Assembly (NCBI RefSeq): GCF_035282405.1
Contig: NZ_JAYKBP010000004.1
Span: 62,001 to 126,000 of the forward strand
Origin: Parvimonas sp035282405
Lineage (GTDB): Bacteria > Bacillota > Clostridia > Tissierellales > Peptoniphilaceae
DNA length: 64,000 bases
Direction of reading: 5' to 3'
The notes below the pieces were generated by a model. The model did no database searches. It was given only the letters and a program-made list of their open reading frames with translations, and was not told where the DNA came from. The translations under genes were made by a program, and so were the position numbers. Below, piece by piece: positions 25,284 to 35,026 of the stretch (its first letter is position 1; every line of letters begins with the position of its first letter).

Positions 25284-26453
25284 ATGAATTATATTAATGG
25301 AATTTTAGAAAAATATGGCCTGAATATAGATGAACTTTTAATTTTAATAGTTTCATTTACTGTATTTTTACCATTTTATTTTTTAGTTTTTTCATTTAAT
25401 GCTCTATTTTTTTATTTATTGGTTAGTGGAAAAATTATTCCTGTTTTAAAAGAAACTCCTTATGTTAAAAATATTTTGGTATTTACAGGGCTTATATTTT
25501 GTGTATCAATTATTAAACAAAATTTATATGGTATAGGAGTATCAATAATTATATTTGAATTTTCTATATTTTTTATGTATTATAGATCCGTTATTAATAG
25601 AAAGCTATTTTCAAGAATTATAAATTTATATATGATTGTTTCGATATTTTGTTTTATTTTAACGATTCTTTCAGTTTTATATAAAAAATTCAGTATGAAT
25701 TTAAAAATGTATGAGTTTATTGAATATATGGCTCTACATAGACCGATTTCATCATTTTTCAATACGAATTATTATGCAACAATCTGTGAGTTTATAATTA
25801 TAATTGCGATGTATTACTTTTTATCTAATAAAAATAAAAATAATAGATTGTATTTTTTGTGTGTAAGTACACTTGCATTTATCGTTTTATTTTTAACTGA
25901 AAACAGAACAGCTTTGCCGACAATACTAATTGCAACACTGGTGCTTTCCTTAACAAAAAACAATAAGAAGGTGTTTGCATTTTTGGGAGTATTTACTATT
26001 GTTATAGTTGTTCTTATGATATTTTCAAATAGAATTTTTCCTAGATATGAATTTATAGGGAATTCTTTAGGAACTAGAAAAATTATTTGGGAAAATGCAA
26101 TAAAATTATTTAAAGATACTTTTTTATTTGGAAGTGGACCTATGGCTTATCAAAACACAAGTTGGGTTACACATCCAGCAAATCATGCCCATAATATTTT
26201 GCTTGACTTACTGATTAATTTTGGTATTATAGGAAATTTAATAATTCTTCCTCTTTTTATAGGAATATTTAAGAAAGTTTACAGCATAAGAAAAAGAAAC
26301 TTGTTTAGACTAATTGTTTCTTTAACTGTTGTTGTAATTTTACATGGAATGTTGGATGTCACAATACTTTGGCATCAAACTGCTTATATTTATTTTAGTG
26401 TTTTACTAGCAGTTGGAAAGGTTAGTACTTTTGAATCCAAGTTCTTTTTCTAA
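25284..26453 (+). CDS. O-antigen ligase/Wzy-family polytopic membrane protein
   Basis: An integral membrane protein with about ten to twelve helices and the Wzy_C hallmark loop at about residues 255-305 (LGTRKIIWENAIKLF, then GSGPMAYQN and HAHNILLDLLINFG). Proteins of this family polymerise or ligate polysaccharide chains on lipid carriers at the outer face of the membrane. I start it at 25284 (MNYINGILEKYG), with AAAGG upstream; a TTG start at 25251 is possible. The next gene begins 11 bases after the stop. No other polysaccharide genes are nearby, so its glycan substrate is unknown. Confidence 0.8.
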   Translation: MNYINGILEKYGLNIDELLILIVSFTVFLPFYFLVFSFNALFFYLLVSGKIIPVLKETPYVKNILVFTGLIFCVSIIKQNLYGIGVSIIIFEFSIFFMYYRSVINRKLFSRIINLYMIVSIFCFILTILSVLYKKFSMNLKMYEFIEYMALHRPISSFFNTNYYATICEFIIIIAMYYFLSNKNKNNRLYFLCVSTLAFIVLFLTENRTALPTILIATLVLSLTKNNKKVFAFLGVFTIVIVVLMIFSNRIFPRYEFIGNSLGTRKIIWENAIKLFKDTFLFGSGPMAYQNTSWVTHPANHAHNILLDLLINFGIIGNLIILPLFIGIFKKVYSIRKRNLFRLIVSLTVVVILHGMLDVTILWHQTAYIYFSVLLAVGKVSTFESKFFF

Positions 26454-26464
26454 AAGGGTGTTTT

Positions 26465-28360
26465 ATGGTTATTTTAAGTGTTAACGGCTTAACGAAGTCG
26501 TTTTTGAATGAAAATATATTAGAAAATTTGACTTTTTCAATTTCTGATAGAGATAAAGTTGGAATTGTAGGAGATAATGGTAGTGGAAAAACTACACTAT
26601 TTAATCTTTTGACTAAAGAATTATCCGTTGATAGTGGAGAAATAAATTTTGCAAAAAATGTAAATTTTTCTATATTAAGACAAAATATTTCTTATAAGAG
26701 TGATAATAATGTTTATGAGGAATGTTTAGAAGTTTTTAAAGATATTATACAACTTGAAAAAGAAATTAGAGAATTAGAAGTTGAAATGGGAAATCAAAAT
26801 TTAAGTGAAGAAGAAATTCATAAACTTTTTGATATATATGAGAATAAAAGACATTATTTTGAAGAGAATAATGGATATTCGTATAATTCAAAAGTTAGAG
26901 GAGTTTTGCTTGGACTTGGCTTTTCAGAGGAGGACTTTTCTAAATCAGTTAATAATTTGAGTGGTGGACAAAAAAGTAGATTACATTTGGCAAAAATTTT
27001 ACTTAAACCGTCAAATTTAATTTTATTGGATGAACCAACAAACCACTTAGATATAGAATCAATCCAGTTTTTGGAGTCTTATCTTAGGGAATATAAAGGA
27101 AGTTGTCTTATAATTTCTCATGATAGATATTTTTTAAATGCTGTTTGTAATAGGATTTTTTCAATAGAAAATAAGAAATTAAAAAGTTTTAATTGTGGTT
27201 ATGATGAATATATTTCAAGACGTGAAAAAGACTTTGAGATTAATAGACATCTTTATGAAAAACAACAAAAAGAGATTTCTAGGCAGAAAGAAATTATTCA
27301 AAGATTTGAAAACTATGGAAATAATAGATTTATAAAGCAGGCTAGTTCAAGACGTAAGCTTCTTGATAAAATTGATTTGATTGAAAACCCTGAAATTTAT
27401 AAAAATTCTATGAAATTAAAACTTGTTCCAGAAGTTGAATCTGGGAAAGATGTTTTGACAATTTCAGATTTATCAATGGGTTTTAATGACAAAATTTTAT
27501 TAGATAATATAAATTTAAATATTTATAAGGGAGATAAGATTGGTCTTGTTGGAAAAAATGGAGTTGGTAAGACAACTTTATTTAAAATAATTTGTAATAA
27601 TCTAGATGCTATAAAAGGAAGTTGTGATTTAGGTGCTAGGGTATCGGTAGGTTATTATGATCAGGAACAAAAAACTCTGAGTAATCAAAATTCTGTTATG
27701 GATGAATTTTGGGATGCATATCCAAAGATGAATAATTTTGAAGTTAGAAGTCATCTTGCAAAGTTTAATTTTTATGATGAAGATTTATTTAAGTCTGTTG
27801 GAGAATTAAGTGGTGGAGAAAGAGCAAGACTTGAGCTTTTAAAACTTATGTTATCCAAATCCAATTTTTTACTTTTAGATGAACCGACTAATCATTTAGA
27901 TATTGAAAGTAAAGAAGTTTTGGAAAAGGCAATTGTAGATTATTCTGGAACTGTTCTTACCATTTCTCATGATAGGTATTTTTTAAATAAGGTTGTAAAT
28001 AAAATTTGGTATTTGGAAGATGGGAAAATAACTGAGTTCTATGGAAATTATGATTATTTTTTAGAAAAGTTAAATGAAAAAGATGAAGTGGAAGAAAAGA
28101 TAATTTCAAAAACTGAAATTGAGAAAGAGAAAAAGAAAAAAAGAGAAGTAGAAAGACAAGAAAGAGCAAAAAAACAAAAATTAAAGGAAATTGAAAATAA
28201 AATTTTTGAAATTGAAGAGAAAATTGAAATTTGTAACAAAGATATTCAAAATCCGGAAATTTTTAATGATAAAGATAAATTTTTAGAGATTAGTCAAGAT
28301 TTATCTGAGTTGATAAAAGAAAAAGAAAATTTATATTTAGAATGGGAAAATTACTTGTAG
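26465..28360 (+). CDS. ABC-F family ATPase
   Basis: A soluble protein with two ABC ATPase domains and no membrane segments. Domain 1 has GDNGSGKTT (about residue 36), LSGGQKSRL and LLDEPTNHLD; domain 2 has GKNGVGKTT (about 363), LSGGERARL and LLDEPTNHLD. A linker rich in charged residues (about 240-310) is the P-site-tRNA-interaction region, and a C-terminal Lys/Glu coiled coil (about 530-631) resembles Uup or YdiF. ABC-F proteins act on ribosomes; some give antibiotic protection. The subgroup cannot be told by eye. It lies 11 bases after the preceding gene and nine before gdhA. Confidence 0.9.
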   Translation: MVILSVNGLTKSFLNENILENLTFSISDRDKVGIVGDNGSGKTTLFNLLTKELSVDSGEINFAKNVNFSILRQNISYKSDNNVYEECLEVFKDIIQLEKEIRELEVEMGNQNLSEEEIHKLFDIYENKRHYFEENNGYSYNSKVRGVLLGLGFSEEDFSKSVNNLSGGQKSRLHLAKILLKPSNLILLDEPTNHLDIESIQFLESYLREYKGSCLIISHDRYFLNAVCNRIFSIENKKLKSFNCGYDEYISRREKDFEINRHLYEKQQKEISRQKEIIQRFENYGNNRFIKQASSRRKLLDKIDLIENPEIYKNSMKLKLVPEVESGKDVLTISDLSMGFNDKILLDNINLNIYKGDKIGLVGKNGVGKTTLFKIICNNLDAIKGSCDLGARVSVGYYDQEQKTLSNQNSVMDEFWDAYPKMNNFEVRSHLAKFNFYDEDLFKSVGELSGGERARLELLKLMLSKSNFLLLDEPTNHLDIESKEVLEKAIVDYSGTVLTISHDRYFLNKVVNKIWYLEDGKITEFYGNYDYFLEKLNEKDEVEEKIISKTEIEKEKKKKREVERQERAKKQKLKEIENKIFEIEEKIEICNKDIQNPEIFNDKDKFLEISQDLSELIKEKENLYLEWENYL

Positions 28361-28369
28361 GAGAATAGT

Positions 28370-29629
28370 ATGAATAATGTTAATCCGTTAGAAAATGTTC
28401 AAAAGATTTTAAAGAAATCTTGTGAATTATTAAATTTAGATGATAGTTTATATGACCTTTTAAAAGAGCCTGAAAGAACTATAGAAATAAATATCCCTGT
28501 TAAGATGGATAATGGAAAAGTTAGAATTTTTAAAGGTTATCGTTCACAACATTGTGATGTTATGGGACCATATAAAGGTGGGATTAGATTTCATCCTAGT
28601 GTAAATGTTGATGAAGTTAAAGCTTTATCTATTTGGATGAGTTTAAAATGTTCTGCAACTCATCTTCCTTTTGGTGGAGGAAAAGGTGGGATAATTGTGG
28701 ATGTAAATGAATTATCCGAAAATGAACTTGAAAGACTTTCAAGAGGATATGTAAAAGAATTGTATAAATATATTGGAGATAGATTTGATATTCCAGCTCC
28801 GGATGTAAATACTAATGAAAGAGTTATGGCTTGGATGTTAGATGAGTATATAAAATTAACTGGAAACAATACTCTTGCAACTTTTACAGGGAAAGCATTA
28901 GGTTTTGGTGGTTCTTATGGGAGAAAAGAAGCAACGGGAGTAGGAGTTGCTGTAATGACAAGAGAAGCTCTTAAAAAAATGGGGATAAATATAAGAGAAT
29001 CACAAATTGCTATTCAAGGTTTTGGAAATGTAGGGTCTAATACAGCAAAACATTTAGAAAGAATGGGTGGAAATATTTTATCAATTTCAGAATATGATAA
29101 AGAAAAAGGCGTTTATACAATCTATAATAAAAATGGTTTTAATGTTTCAGAATTAATTGATCATTTTTCAAAAAATCATACATTATATGATTTTGAAGGT
29201 GCTAAACATATTTCTATTGATCAGTTCTATTCTTTAGATGTAGATGTAATTATTCCATGTGCTTTGGAAAATTCTATCACTGAAGAAGAGGCTCAAAAAA
29301 TAAGAGCTAAATTAATTGTTGAAGGAGCGAACGGTCCAGTAAATTATCTAGCAGATAGAATTTTAATACAAAAAAATGTTGTAGTTATTCCAGATATTTT
29401 GGCAAATTCAGGTGGAGTTATTGCTTCATATTTCGAGTGGGTTCAAAATATATCCGGTATTGATATGACTGAAGATGATGTTTTGAATAAAGTAGAATAT
29501 AAAATGTTGCTTGCATATAATGAAATAATAAAAATACAAAATCAATATGGTGTAACAATGAGACTTGCTTCTTATATTTATTCTGTTTTAAGACTTAACA
29601 AAATACTAAAGTTGAGATCAAGAATTTAA
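28370..29629 (+). CDS. gdhA: Glutamate dehydrogenase
   Basis: It interconverts glutamate and 2-oxoglutarate plus ammonium with NAD(P). The 419 residues match the hexameric family. The conserved KGGIRFHP and the catalytic lysine region LPFGGGKGG (about residues 99-107) are present, with the dinucleotide fold GFGNVGSNTAKHL (about 220-232). AGGAG precedes the ATG. Coenzyme choice cannot be fixed; E/D at the end of the second strand (ISEYD) favours NAD. It is followed by the type III glutamine synthetase, so ammonia assimilation genes are clustered. Confidence 0.95.
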   Translation: MNNVNPLENVQKILKKSCELLNLDDSLYDLLKEPERTIEINIPVKMDNGKVRIFKGYRSQHCDVMGPYKGGIRFHPSVNVDEVKALSIWMSLKCSATHLPFGGGKGGIIVDVNELSENELERLSRGYVKELYKYIGDRFDIPAPDVNTNERVMAWMLDEYIKLTGNNTLATFTGKALGFGGSYGRKEATGVGVAVMTREALKKMGINIRESQIAIQGFGNVGSNTAKHLERMGGNILSISEYDKEKGVYTIYNKNGFNVSELIDHFSKNHTLYDFEGAKHISIDQFYSLDVDVIIPCALENSITEEEAQKIRAKLIVEGANGPVNYLADRILIQKNVVVIPDILANSGGVIASYFEWVQNISGIDMTEDDVLNKVEYKMLLAYNEIIKIQNQYGVTMRLASYIYSVLRLNKILKLRSRI

Positions 29630-29655
29630 TTTTTAAAATAATTTTGCTTTGGTAC

Positions 29656-29684
29656 TTGACATTAATTAAAAAATATTCTATTAT
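29656..29684 (+). promoter_or_regulatory. Promoter of the glutamine synthetase operon
   Basis: TTGACA at 29656-29661 and TATTAT at 29679-29684 with a 17-base spacer. The transcript should start near 29691, leaving a leader of about 105 bases. Confidence 0.75.
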
Positions 29685-29733
29685 ATTAGTGTAAGTCGGA
29701 CAAAGATATAATTAAATAAATAAAAAATTTAGT

Positions 29734-29785
29734 AAATTGGTTTTTTTTTTCTCTATTTAGAGGTAAAAAGAAGACCAATTTTTTT
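29734..29785 (+). promoter_or_regulatory. Attenuator-like hairpin in the glnN leader
   Basis: AAATTGGT at 29734-29741 pairs with ACCAATTT at 29774-29781, with inner T/A pairing and a CTCT-ATTT-AGAG tip, followed by TTTT to 29785. It has terminator shape but sits between promoter and gene, four bases before the ribosome binding site. Conditional termination of glnN is inferred. Confidence 0.6.
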
Positions 29786-29798
29786 ATAGGAGGAAATT

Positions 29799-31874
29799 AT
29801 GAGCAGAATTGAAGATTTTGGAAAATTTACTTTTAACAAAAGTGCAATGAAAAGAAAACTGCCATATCCGATATATTTAAAGTGGAAAAATGCAATTAGA
29901 AAGGAAGAATTGTTGGATAAAGACAGTGCTGATATAATTGCACATGCAATGAAAGAGTGGGCGATTGAAAAGGGCGCGACACATTATTGTCACTGGTTTC
30001 AACCATTGAATGGTAATACAGCAAAAAAACATGAGAGTTTCATAAGTAAATCAAATGAAAATTTGCCTATAGTTAGATTTTCAGGAGAAGAACTTTTAAA
30101 GAGTGAACCCGATGCTTCGTCTTTTCCAAATGGTGGAATGAGATCTACATTTGAAGCTAGAGGTTATACATATTGGGATTGTACTGCTAATGCTTTTATA
30201 ATGGACAATATTTTATATATTCCTTCAATTTTTGTTTCCTTTGATGGAATAAGTTTGGATAAAAAAGCTCCTCTTTTAAAAAGTATGGACTTTTTATCAA
30301 AACAAGCTACAGCTTTATACAATTTATTTTCAGATGAAAAGATTTTTAGAGTTAGAATTAAAGTTGGTTTAGAGCAAGAGTTTTTTTTAATTGATAGGAA
30401 ATTCTATGAACAGAGAGTTGACCTTATAAATACGGGAAGAACATTAATAGGTGAAATGCCACCAAAGGATCAAGAGATATTACAACATTATTTCGGTTCA
30501 ATTCCGAAAAGAGTTATGAATTATTATAATAGTATTAATAAAAAATTAGAGGAATTAGGAATAAATTCAAAGACTGAACATAATGAGGTGGCTCCTGGGC
30601 AATTTGAAGTTGCAATTTTATATGATACGGTAAATGTTTCAGTAGATAACAATCAAATTGTCATGGAAGTTTTAAGAAATACGGCTTATGAGCATGATTT
30701 AGTTTGTTTATTACATGAAAAGCCTTTTAAAAATGTTAATGGAAGTGGTAAACATAATAATTGGTCTTTAGTTACAAATTATGGTAAAAATTTACTAAAT
30801 TTACCAAAAGATGATAATGAAATAGATAGGTTAATTTTTGCAATTTTTATGGTTGCTACAGTTTCTGCCGTAAATAAATATTCTTCACTACTTAGGGTGT
30901 CATCTTCTAGTGTTAGAAATGATTTAAGGCTTGGTGGAGATGAAGCTCCGCCGTCAATAGTATCTGTATATTTAGGAAATGAAATTGAAAATGTCTTATA
31001 CGATATTTTAGAAATGGAAGTTAAAAATTCTATTAAATTAAATGATTTTAATATCAGTAATTTGGAATTTGCACCTAGAGATACTGATGATAGAAATAGA
31101 ACATCGCCATTTGCTTATACAGGTGGAAAATTTGAATTTAGAATGTTAGGATCAATGCAAAGTGCGGCAGATTGTAATATAATTTTAAATACAATTGTAG
31201 GATCAGAGCTTAAAAATATTTTGGAAAAAGTTGAGAATATTAAAGATAAGACTGAGAGAATTTCTGCTTGTAAAAATATTTTAAAAGAAATTTTTATTGA
31301 AAGTGAAAGAATTTTATTTTCTGGAGATAATTATTCAAAAGAATGGATTGAAGAGGCAGAAAAAAGAGGGTTAAAAAATAATAGAACATATTTAGACGCT
31401 TTGTTATATGCTAAAGAAAGTAAAGAATATGAAGTTCTTTTGAAAAATGATATTTTAAATGATTTAGAATTGGGTGCTGTTTATGATGTTTGTATTCAAG
31501 ATATTAAAAATACTTATATGTTAGAGATGAAAACATTGGTTAATATGATTAATAAAGATGTTATTCCATCTTGTATAAAAGAACTTAACTTTGAAATGAT
31601 TTTAAATGAGAAAATAAAAAATGCAAAGCTTAATGAAAGAGTAAACAAACTAAATAATTTACTTGAAGGATTATTTGTTAAACTTGAAGAATTTAAAGAG
31701 TTTGAAAAAACAGTTATAAGTAAAAAAGGAATTGATGGAGTAATTAGTTTACATAAATTCGTTCCAAAAAATTTGGAAGAAATTAGGAAAATCAGTGATG
31801 AAATTGAATCAAATGTTTCAAGAGAAAATTGGGATATACCAACTTATGAAGAAATGTTTAGAGTATTAAATTAG
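29799..31874 (+). CDS. glnN: Type III glutamine synthetase (GlnN)
   Basis: It makes glutamine from glutamate, ammonia and ATP. The 691-residue length separates it from type I (about 470). Visible are the type III N-terminal block ending in STFEARGYTYWDCTANAF (about residues 109-126), the metal-binding GLEQEF (about 190) and the NEVAPGQFEVA motif (about 263-273). AGGAGG lies before the ATG, right after the attenuator-like hairpin. pyrG starts a few bases after the stop; CTP synthase uses glutamine, so the pair is functionally linked. Type III enzymes are common in anaerobes. Confidence 0.96.
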   Translation: MSRIEDFGKFTFNKSAMKRKLPYPIYLKWKNAIRKEELLDKDSADIIAHAMKEWAIEKGATHYCHWFQPLNGNTAKKHESFISKSNENLPIVRFSGEELLKSEPDASSFPNGGMRSTFEARGYTYWDCTANAFIMDNILYIPSIFVSFDGISLDKKAPLLKSMDFLSKQATALYNLFSDEKIFRVRIKVGLEQEFFLIDRKFYEQRVDLINTGRTLIGEMPPKDQEILQHYFGSIPKRVMNYYNSINKKLEELGINSKTEHNEVAPGQFEVAILYDTVNVSVDNNQIVMEVLRNTAYEHDLVCLLHEKPFKNVNGSGKHNNWSLVTNYGKNLLNLPKDDNEIDRLIFAIFMVATVSAVNKYSSLLRVSSSSVRNDLRLGGDEAPPSIVSVYLGNEIENVLYDILEMEVKNSIKLNDFNISNLEFAPRDTDDRNRTSPFAYTGGKFEFRMLGSMQSAADCNIILNTIVGSELKNILEKVENIKDKTERISACKNILKEIFIESERILFSGDNYSKEWIEEAEKRGLKNNRTYLDALLYAKESKEYEVLLKNDILNDLELGAVYDVCIQDIKNTYMLEMKTLVNMINKDVIPSCIKELNFEMILNEKIKNAKLNERVNKLNNLLEGLFVKLEEFKEFEKTVISKKGIDGVISLHKFVPKNLEEIRKISDEIESNVSRENWDIPTYEEMFRVLN

Positions 31875-31883
31875 GAGGATATG

Positions 31884-33488
31884 ATGAGTAAATTTATTTT
31901 CATTACAGGAGGAGTTGTTTCTGGAATAGGTAAAGGAATATGTGGAGCAAGTTTGGGAAGACTTTTAAAGGATAGAGGATTTAGTGTTTTTATGCAAAAA
32001 TTTGATCCTTATATTAATGTTGACCCGGGTACTATGAGTCCTTATCAACATGGAGAAGTTTTTGTAACAAAAGATGGTGCAGAAACTGATTTGGATTTAG
32101 GACATTACGAAAGGTTTATTGATGAAGAACTTACTCAAAGAAGTAATGTTACTACAGGACGAATTTATAGTGAAGTAATTCAAAAAGAACGTAGAGGAGA
32201 TTATAACGGTTCAACAGTTCAAGTTATTCCTCATATCACTGATAGAATTAAGGGATATGTTTATAAGGCTGCTGAAGAGAGTAAAGCTGATATAATAATA
32301 ACTGAAATAGGAGGAACTGTAGGAGACATTGAATCACTTCCTTTTATTGAAGCGATTAGACAAATTCATGCTGAAAACAAAAAAGAAGATGTTTTATTTA
32401 TTCATATTACATTAGTTCCAACAATACCGGGATCGGACGAATTAAAAACTAAGCCAACTCAACATTCTTTTAAAGAGCTTATGAGTCAAGGAATAAAGAC
32501 AAATATAATTGTCGTTAGAAGTCCTGAGAAAATTTCTGATGAGATAAAAAATAAAATCAGTCTTTTCTGTGATGTTCCAAAGAGTGCAATTGTTCAATCT
32601 GAAAATGTTGATTTTATTTATGAAGTTCCTGTTAGATTACATGAACAAGGTTTAGATGATTATGTTTTACATAAACTTTGTCTGGAAGGAAAACCAATAA
32701 TAAAGAATAATTGGAAAGAAATGGTTGATTCTTATCGAACAGTAAAAACAGAATTAGAAATTGGACTTGTTGGTAAGTATGTTCAACTTCATGATGCTTA
32801 CCTTTCTGTTTCCCAGGCCTTAATAGACGCAGGATATAAAAATGCTCATAAGATTAATATTCGTTGGATAAATTCTGAAGAAGTTACTGCAGAAAATTCT
32901 AAAGAAGTATTTAAAGGACTTGATGGAATTATAGTTCCAGGCGGTTTTGGAGGCAGAGGAATTGAAGGAATGATTGCTACAAGCAAATATGCAAGAGAAA
33001 ATAACATTCCTTATTTTGGTATATGTCTTGGAATGCAAATTGCAATTATAGATATTGCTAGAAATGTTGCAAATCTTGAAGGAGCAGATTCAACTGAAAA
33101 AGATGATACTACAAAATATCCTGTTATAGATTTGATGGAAAATCAATTTGATGTTGAAAATATAGGGGGAACTTTAAGACTTGGAAATTATGATTGTGAA
33201 CTTTTAAAGAATACTAAAGCTAGAGAACTTTATAATTCTGAAATTATTCAAGAAAGACATAGACATAGATATGAATTTAATAATAAATTTAGAAAAGAGC
33301 TTGAAAAAGCAGGAGTTATTTTTTCAGGCATAAATCCTGAACTTGACTTGGTTGAAATTATCGAATACACTGGTAGCGATTATTTTGTAGCTTGTCAATT
33401 CCATCCGGAATTTAAATCAAGACCAAATAAAGTTCATCCGTTATTTGATGGATTTATAAAGGCATCTATAAAAAATAAAAATAAATAG
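31884..33488 (+). CDS. pyrG: CTP synthase
   Basis: It converts UTP to CTP with ATP and glutamine. The synthase P-loop GGVVSGIGKG is at residues 8-17; the glutaminase domain carries GICLGMQ (nucleophile C about 381), HRHRYEFN and QFHPEF with the catalytic histidine and glutamate. Length 534 is typical. Two adjacent ATGs exist; I prefer the second (31884) because AGGAGG is only two bases from the first. It is downstream of glnN in the same operon and is followed by a terminator. Confidence 0.97.
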   Translation: MSKFIFITGGVVSGIGKGICGASLGRLLKDRGFSVFMQKFDPYINVDPGTMSPYQHGEVFVTKDGAETDLDLGHYERFIDEELTQRSNVTTGRIYSEVIQKERRGDYNGSTVQVIPHITDRIKGYVYKAAEESKADIIITEIGGTVGDIESLPFIEAIRQIHAENKKEDVLFIHITLVPTIPGSDELKTKPTQHSFKELMSQGIKTNIIVVRSPEKISDEIKNKISLFCDVPKSAIVQSENVDFIYEVPVRLHEQGLDDYVLHKLCLEGKPIIKNNWKEMVDSYRTVKTELEIGLVGKYVQLHDAYLSVSQALIDAGYKNAHKINIRWINSEEVTAENSKEVFKGLDGIIVPGGFGGRGIEGMIATSKYARENNIPYFGICLGMQIAIIDIARNVANLEGADSTEKDDTTKYPVIDLMENQFDVENIGGTLRLGNYDCELLKNTKARELYNSEIIQERHRHRYEFNNKFRKELEKAGVIFSGINPELDLVEIIEYTGSDYFVACQFHPEFKSRPNKVHPLFDGFIKASIKNKNK

Positions 33489-33497
33489 TTAATATTA

Positions 33498-33533
33498 AAT
33501 AAGAAACAGATTTATATTTGTTTCTTATTTTTT
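33498..33533 (+). terminator. Terminator after pyrG
   Basis: AATAAGAAACA pairs with TGTTTCTTATT, followed by a T run. Confidence 0.88.
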
Positions 33534-33534
33534 A

Positions 33535-33563
33535 TGGAAATAAATTTTATAAAATGATATAAT
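33535..33563 (+). promoter_or_regulatory. Promoter of the 154-residue unknown gene
   Basis: TATAAT at 33558-33563 with an extended TGA and a weak TGGAAA at the -35 position (17-base spacer). Confidence 0.5.
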
Positions 33564-33604
33564 TTAGTAGGAAAATTATTAAATACAATTTTTAGGAGGC
33601 AAAA

Positions 33605-34069
33605 ATGGGATTATTCGATATAGTTAAAAAAGCTCTAACGGGAGCAAGTGATGAAGATAATAGAAAGAACAAGGCTAGAATGCGTGAAATTTTTAATTCT
33701 TGTGTTCCAAATGGTGATGAATATAAATTAATATATTGTCACATGCAAAATTATACTAATGCAGTTATTGTAGAAGTTACCAAACATAGCAATTTTATTG
33801 TAGGTTACAAGGAAGGCGAAGTTGTTATAATAAATGTAAATGCTACATTGACAGAATATTCAGAACCAGAATTTTTTAATAAAGAAAATGGTTCAACTAT
33901 AAAAACAGCTATTGGATATTGTATTGCTGATAAAGAAAATGTTCATTATCAATTTGAACCTATAACATATGAGCCGGGAATTGGAAAAGGTGCGAAGTAT
34001 TCAGTTGCAATTACACAAAGTGGAGCAGAAGTATCAGAATTTCGTAATTTTTTCAAACGTGGATTGTAA
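33605..34069 (+). CDS. Hypothetical protein, 154 residues
   Basis: I do not recognise this protein. It is soluble, begins MGLFDIVKKALTGASDEDNR, and is mostly predicted beta strand after residue 40 (YKLIYCHMQNYTNAVIVEVT, FIVGYKEGEVVIINVN). No signal peptide, membrane helix or catalytic motif is apparent. The basic, aromatic C-terminus (FRNFFKRGL) resembles a docking tail. AGGAGG lies before the ATG, and the gene is a single unit with its own promoter and terminator between pyrG and coaX. Function unknown. Confidence 0.85.
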   Translation: MGLFDIVKKALTGASDEDNRKNKARMREIFNSCVPNGDEYKLIYCHMQNYTNAVIVEVTKHSNFIVGYKEGEVVIINVNATLTEYSEPEFFNKENGSTIKTAIGYCIADKENVHYQFEPITYEPGIGKGAKYSVAITQSGAEVSEFRNFFKRGL

Positions 34070-34094
34070 TTTAATATTTATTTTATAAACTTTT

Positions 34095-34124
34095 ACGATT
34101 AAGATTTAATCTTAGTCGTTTTTT
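34095..34124 (+). terminator. Terminator after the unknown gene
   Basis: ACGATTAAGAT pairs with ATCTTAGTCGT (one wobble) around TTA, followed by six T. Confidence 0.88.
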
Positions 34125-34245
34125 GATTGAAATGGACCAGGAATTGAAAATTGATATGTAAAATAATTGTAATAAAATACAAAAAATGTTAAAATTAGAT
34201 TGAAATAAGTAATTGAAAAAATTTATTAGTGATTTGGAGAAATAT

Positions 34246-35025
34246 ATGTTATTAGTTATAGATGTTGGAAATACAAATATTGTTTTGGGAGTTTATGAAG
34301 GGTATTCACTAATTTGTGATTTTAGACTCAACACGATAAAAAATAAAACAAGTGATGAGTATGCGATGTCCATTACAGAGATATTACATGCTAATGATAT
34401 TAAAAAAGCTGAAATTGATGATGTTGTTGTAGCATCTGTTGTTCCTGATGTTATGCATTCAATTGAAAATGCTATAAAAAAATATTTTAATTTAAAGCCT
34501 ATAATTATTGATGATAATTGTGATTTAGGAATTAAAATAAATCATGATAATCCTAAAACTATAGGGGCAGATAGAATTGTAAATTCTGTTGCAGGAATAA
34601 AAAAATATGGAGTTCCTTTGATAATTATAGATATTGGGACAGCAATTACTTTTGATGTAGTTGATGAAAATTCGGTCTATCAAGGTGGAGCTATCATTCC
34701 AGGTATTGGAATTTCATCTGAAGCACTATTTTTAAAAACTGCAAAACTACCAAGAGTTGAACTTTATAAACCTGACAGGATTGTTGCTAAAAATACAATG
34801 GATAATATCAGAGTTGGTATGGTAATTGGTTATATTGGACTTATTGAAAAATTAATTGATGAAGTCGTAAAAGAGATGAATTTTGATGTTTCTAAGTTAA
34901 AAGTTGTTGCAACAGGTGGATATTCCAGTTTGATTTCTAAAGGTATAGATAAAATAGATATTATAGATAAAAAACTTACCCTTGATGGAATGCTTGAAAT
35001 CTATAAGATGAAAAAGGGGCTATAA
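34246..35025 (+). CDS. coaX: Type III pantothenate kinase
   Basis: First step of coenzyme A synthesis: ATP-dependent phosphorylation of pantothenate. I start at 34246 (MLLVIDVGNTNIVLG), with GGAG upstream; this places the ASKHA phosphate-1 motif DVGNTN at residues 6-11 as in the family. GADRIVN (about 105) and IDIGTAITFDVV (about 126-137, phosphate-2) are conserved. Length 259 is typical. The dus gene starts one base after its stop, so the two are coupled, a pairing seen in other Firmicutes. Confidence 0.95.
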   Translation: MLLVIDVGNTNIVLGVYEGYSLICDFRLNTIKNKTSDEYAMSITEILHANDIKKAEIDDVVVASVVPDVMHSIENAIKKYFNLKPIIIDDNCDLGIKINHDNPKTIGADRIVNSVAGIKKYGVPLIIIDIGTAITFDVVDENSVYQGGAIIPGIGISSEALFLKTAKLPRVELYKPDRIVAKNTMDNIRVGMVIGYIGLIEKLIDEVVKEMNFDVSKLKVVATGGYSSLISKGIDKIDIIDKKLTLDGMLEIYKMKKGL

Positions 35026-35026
35026 T

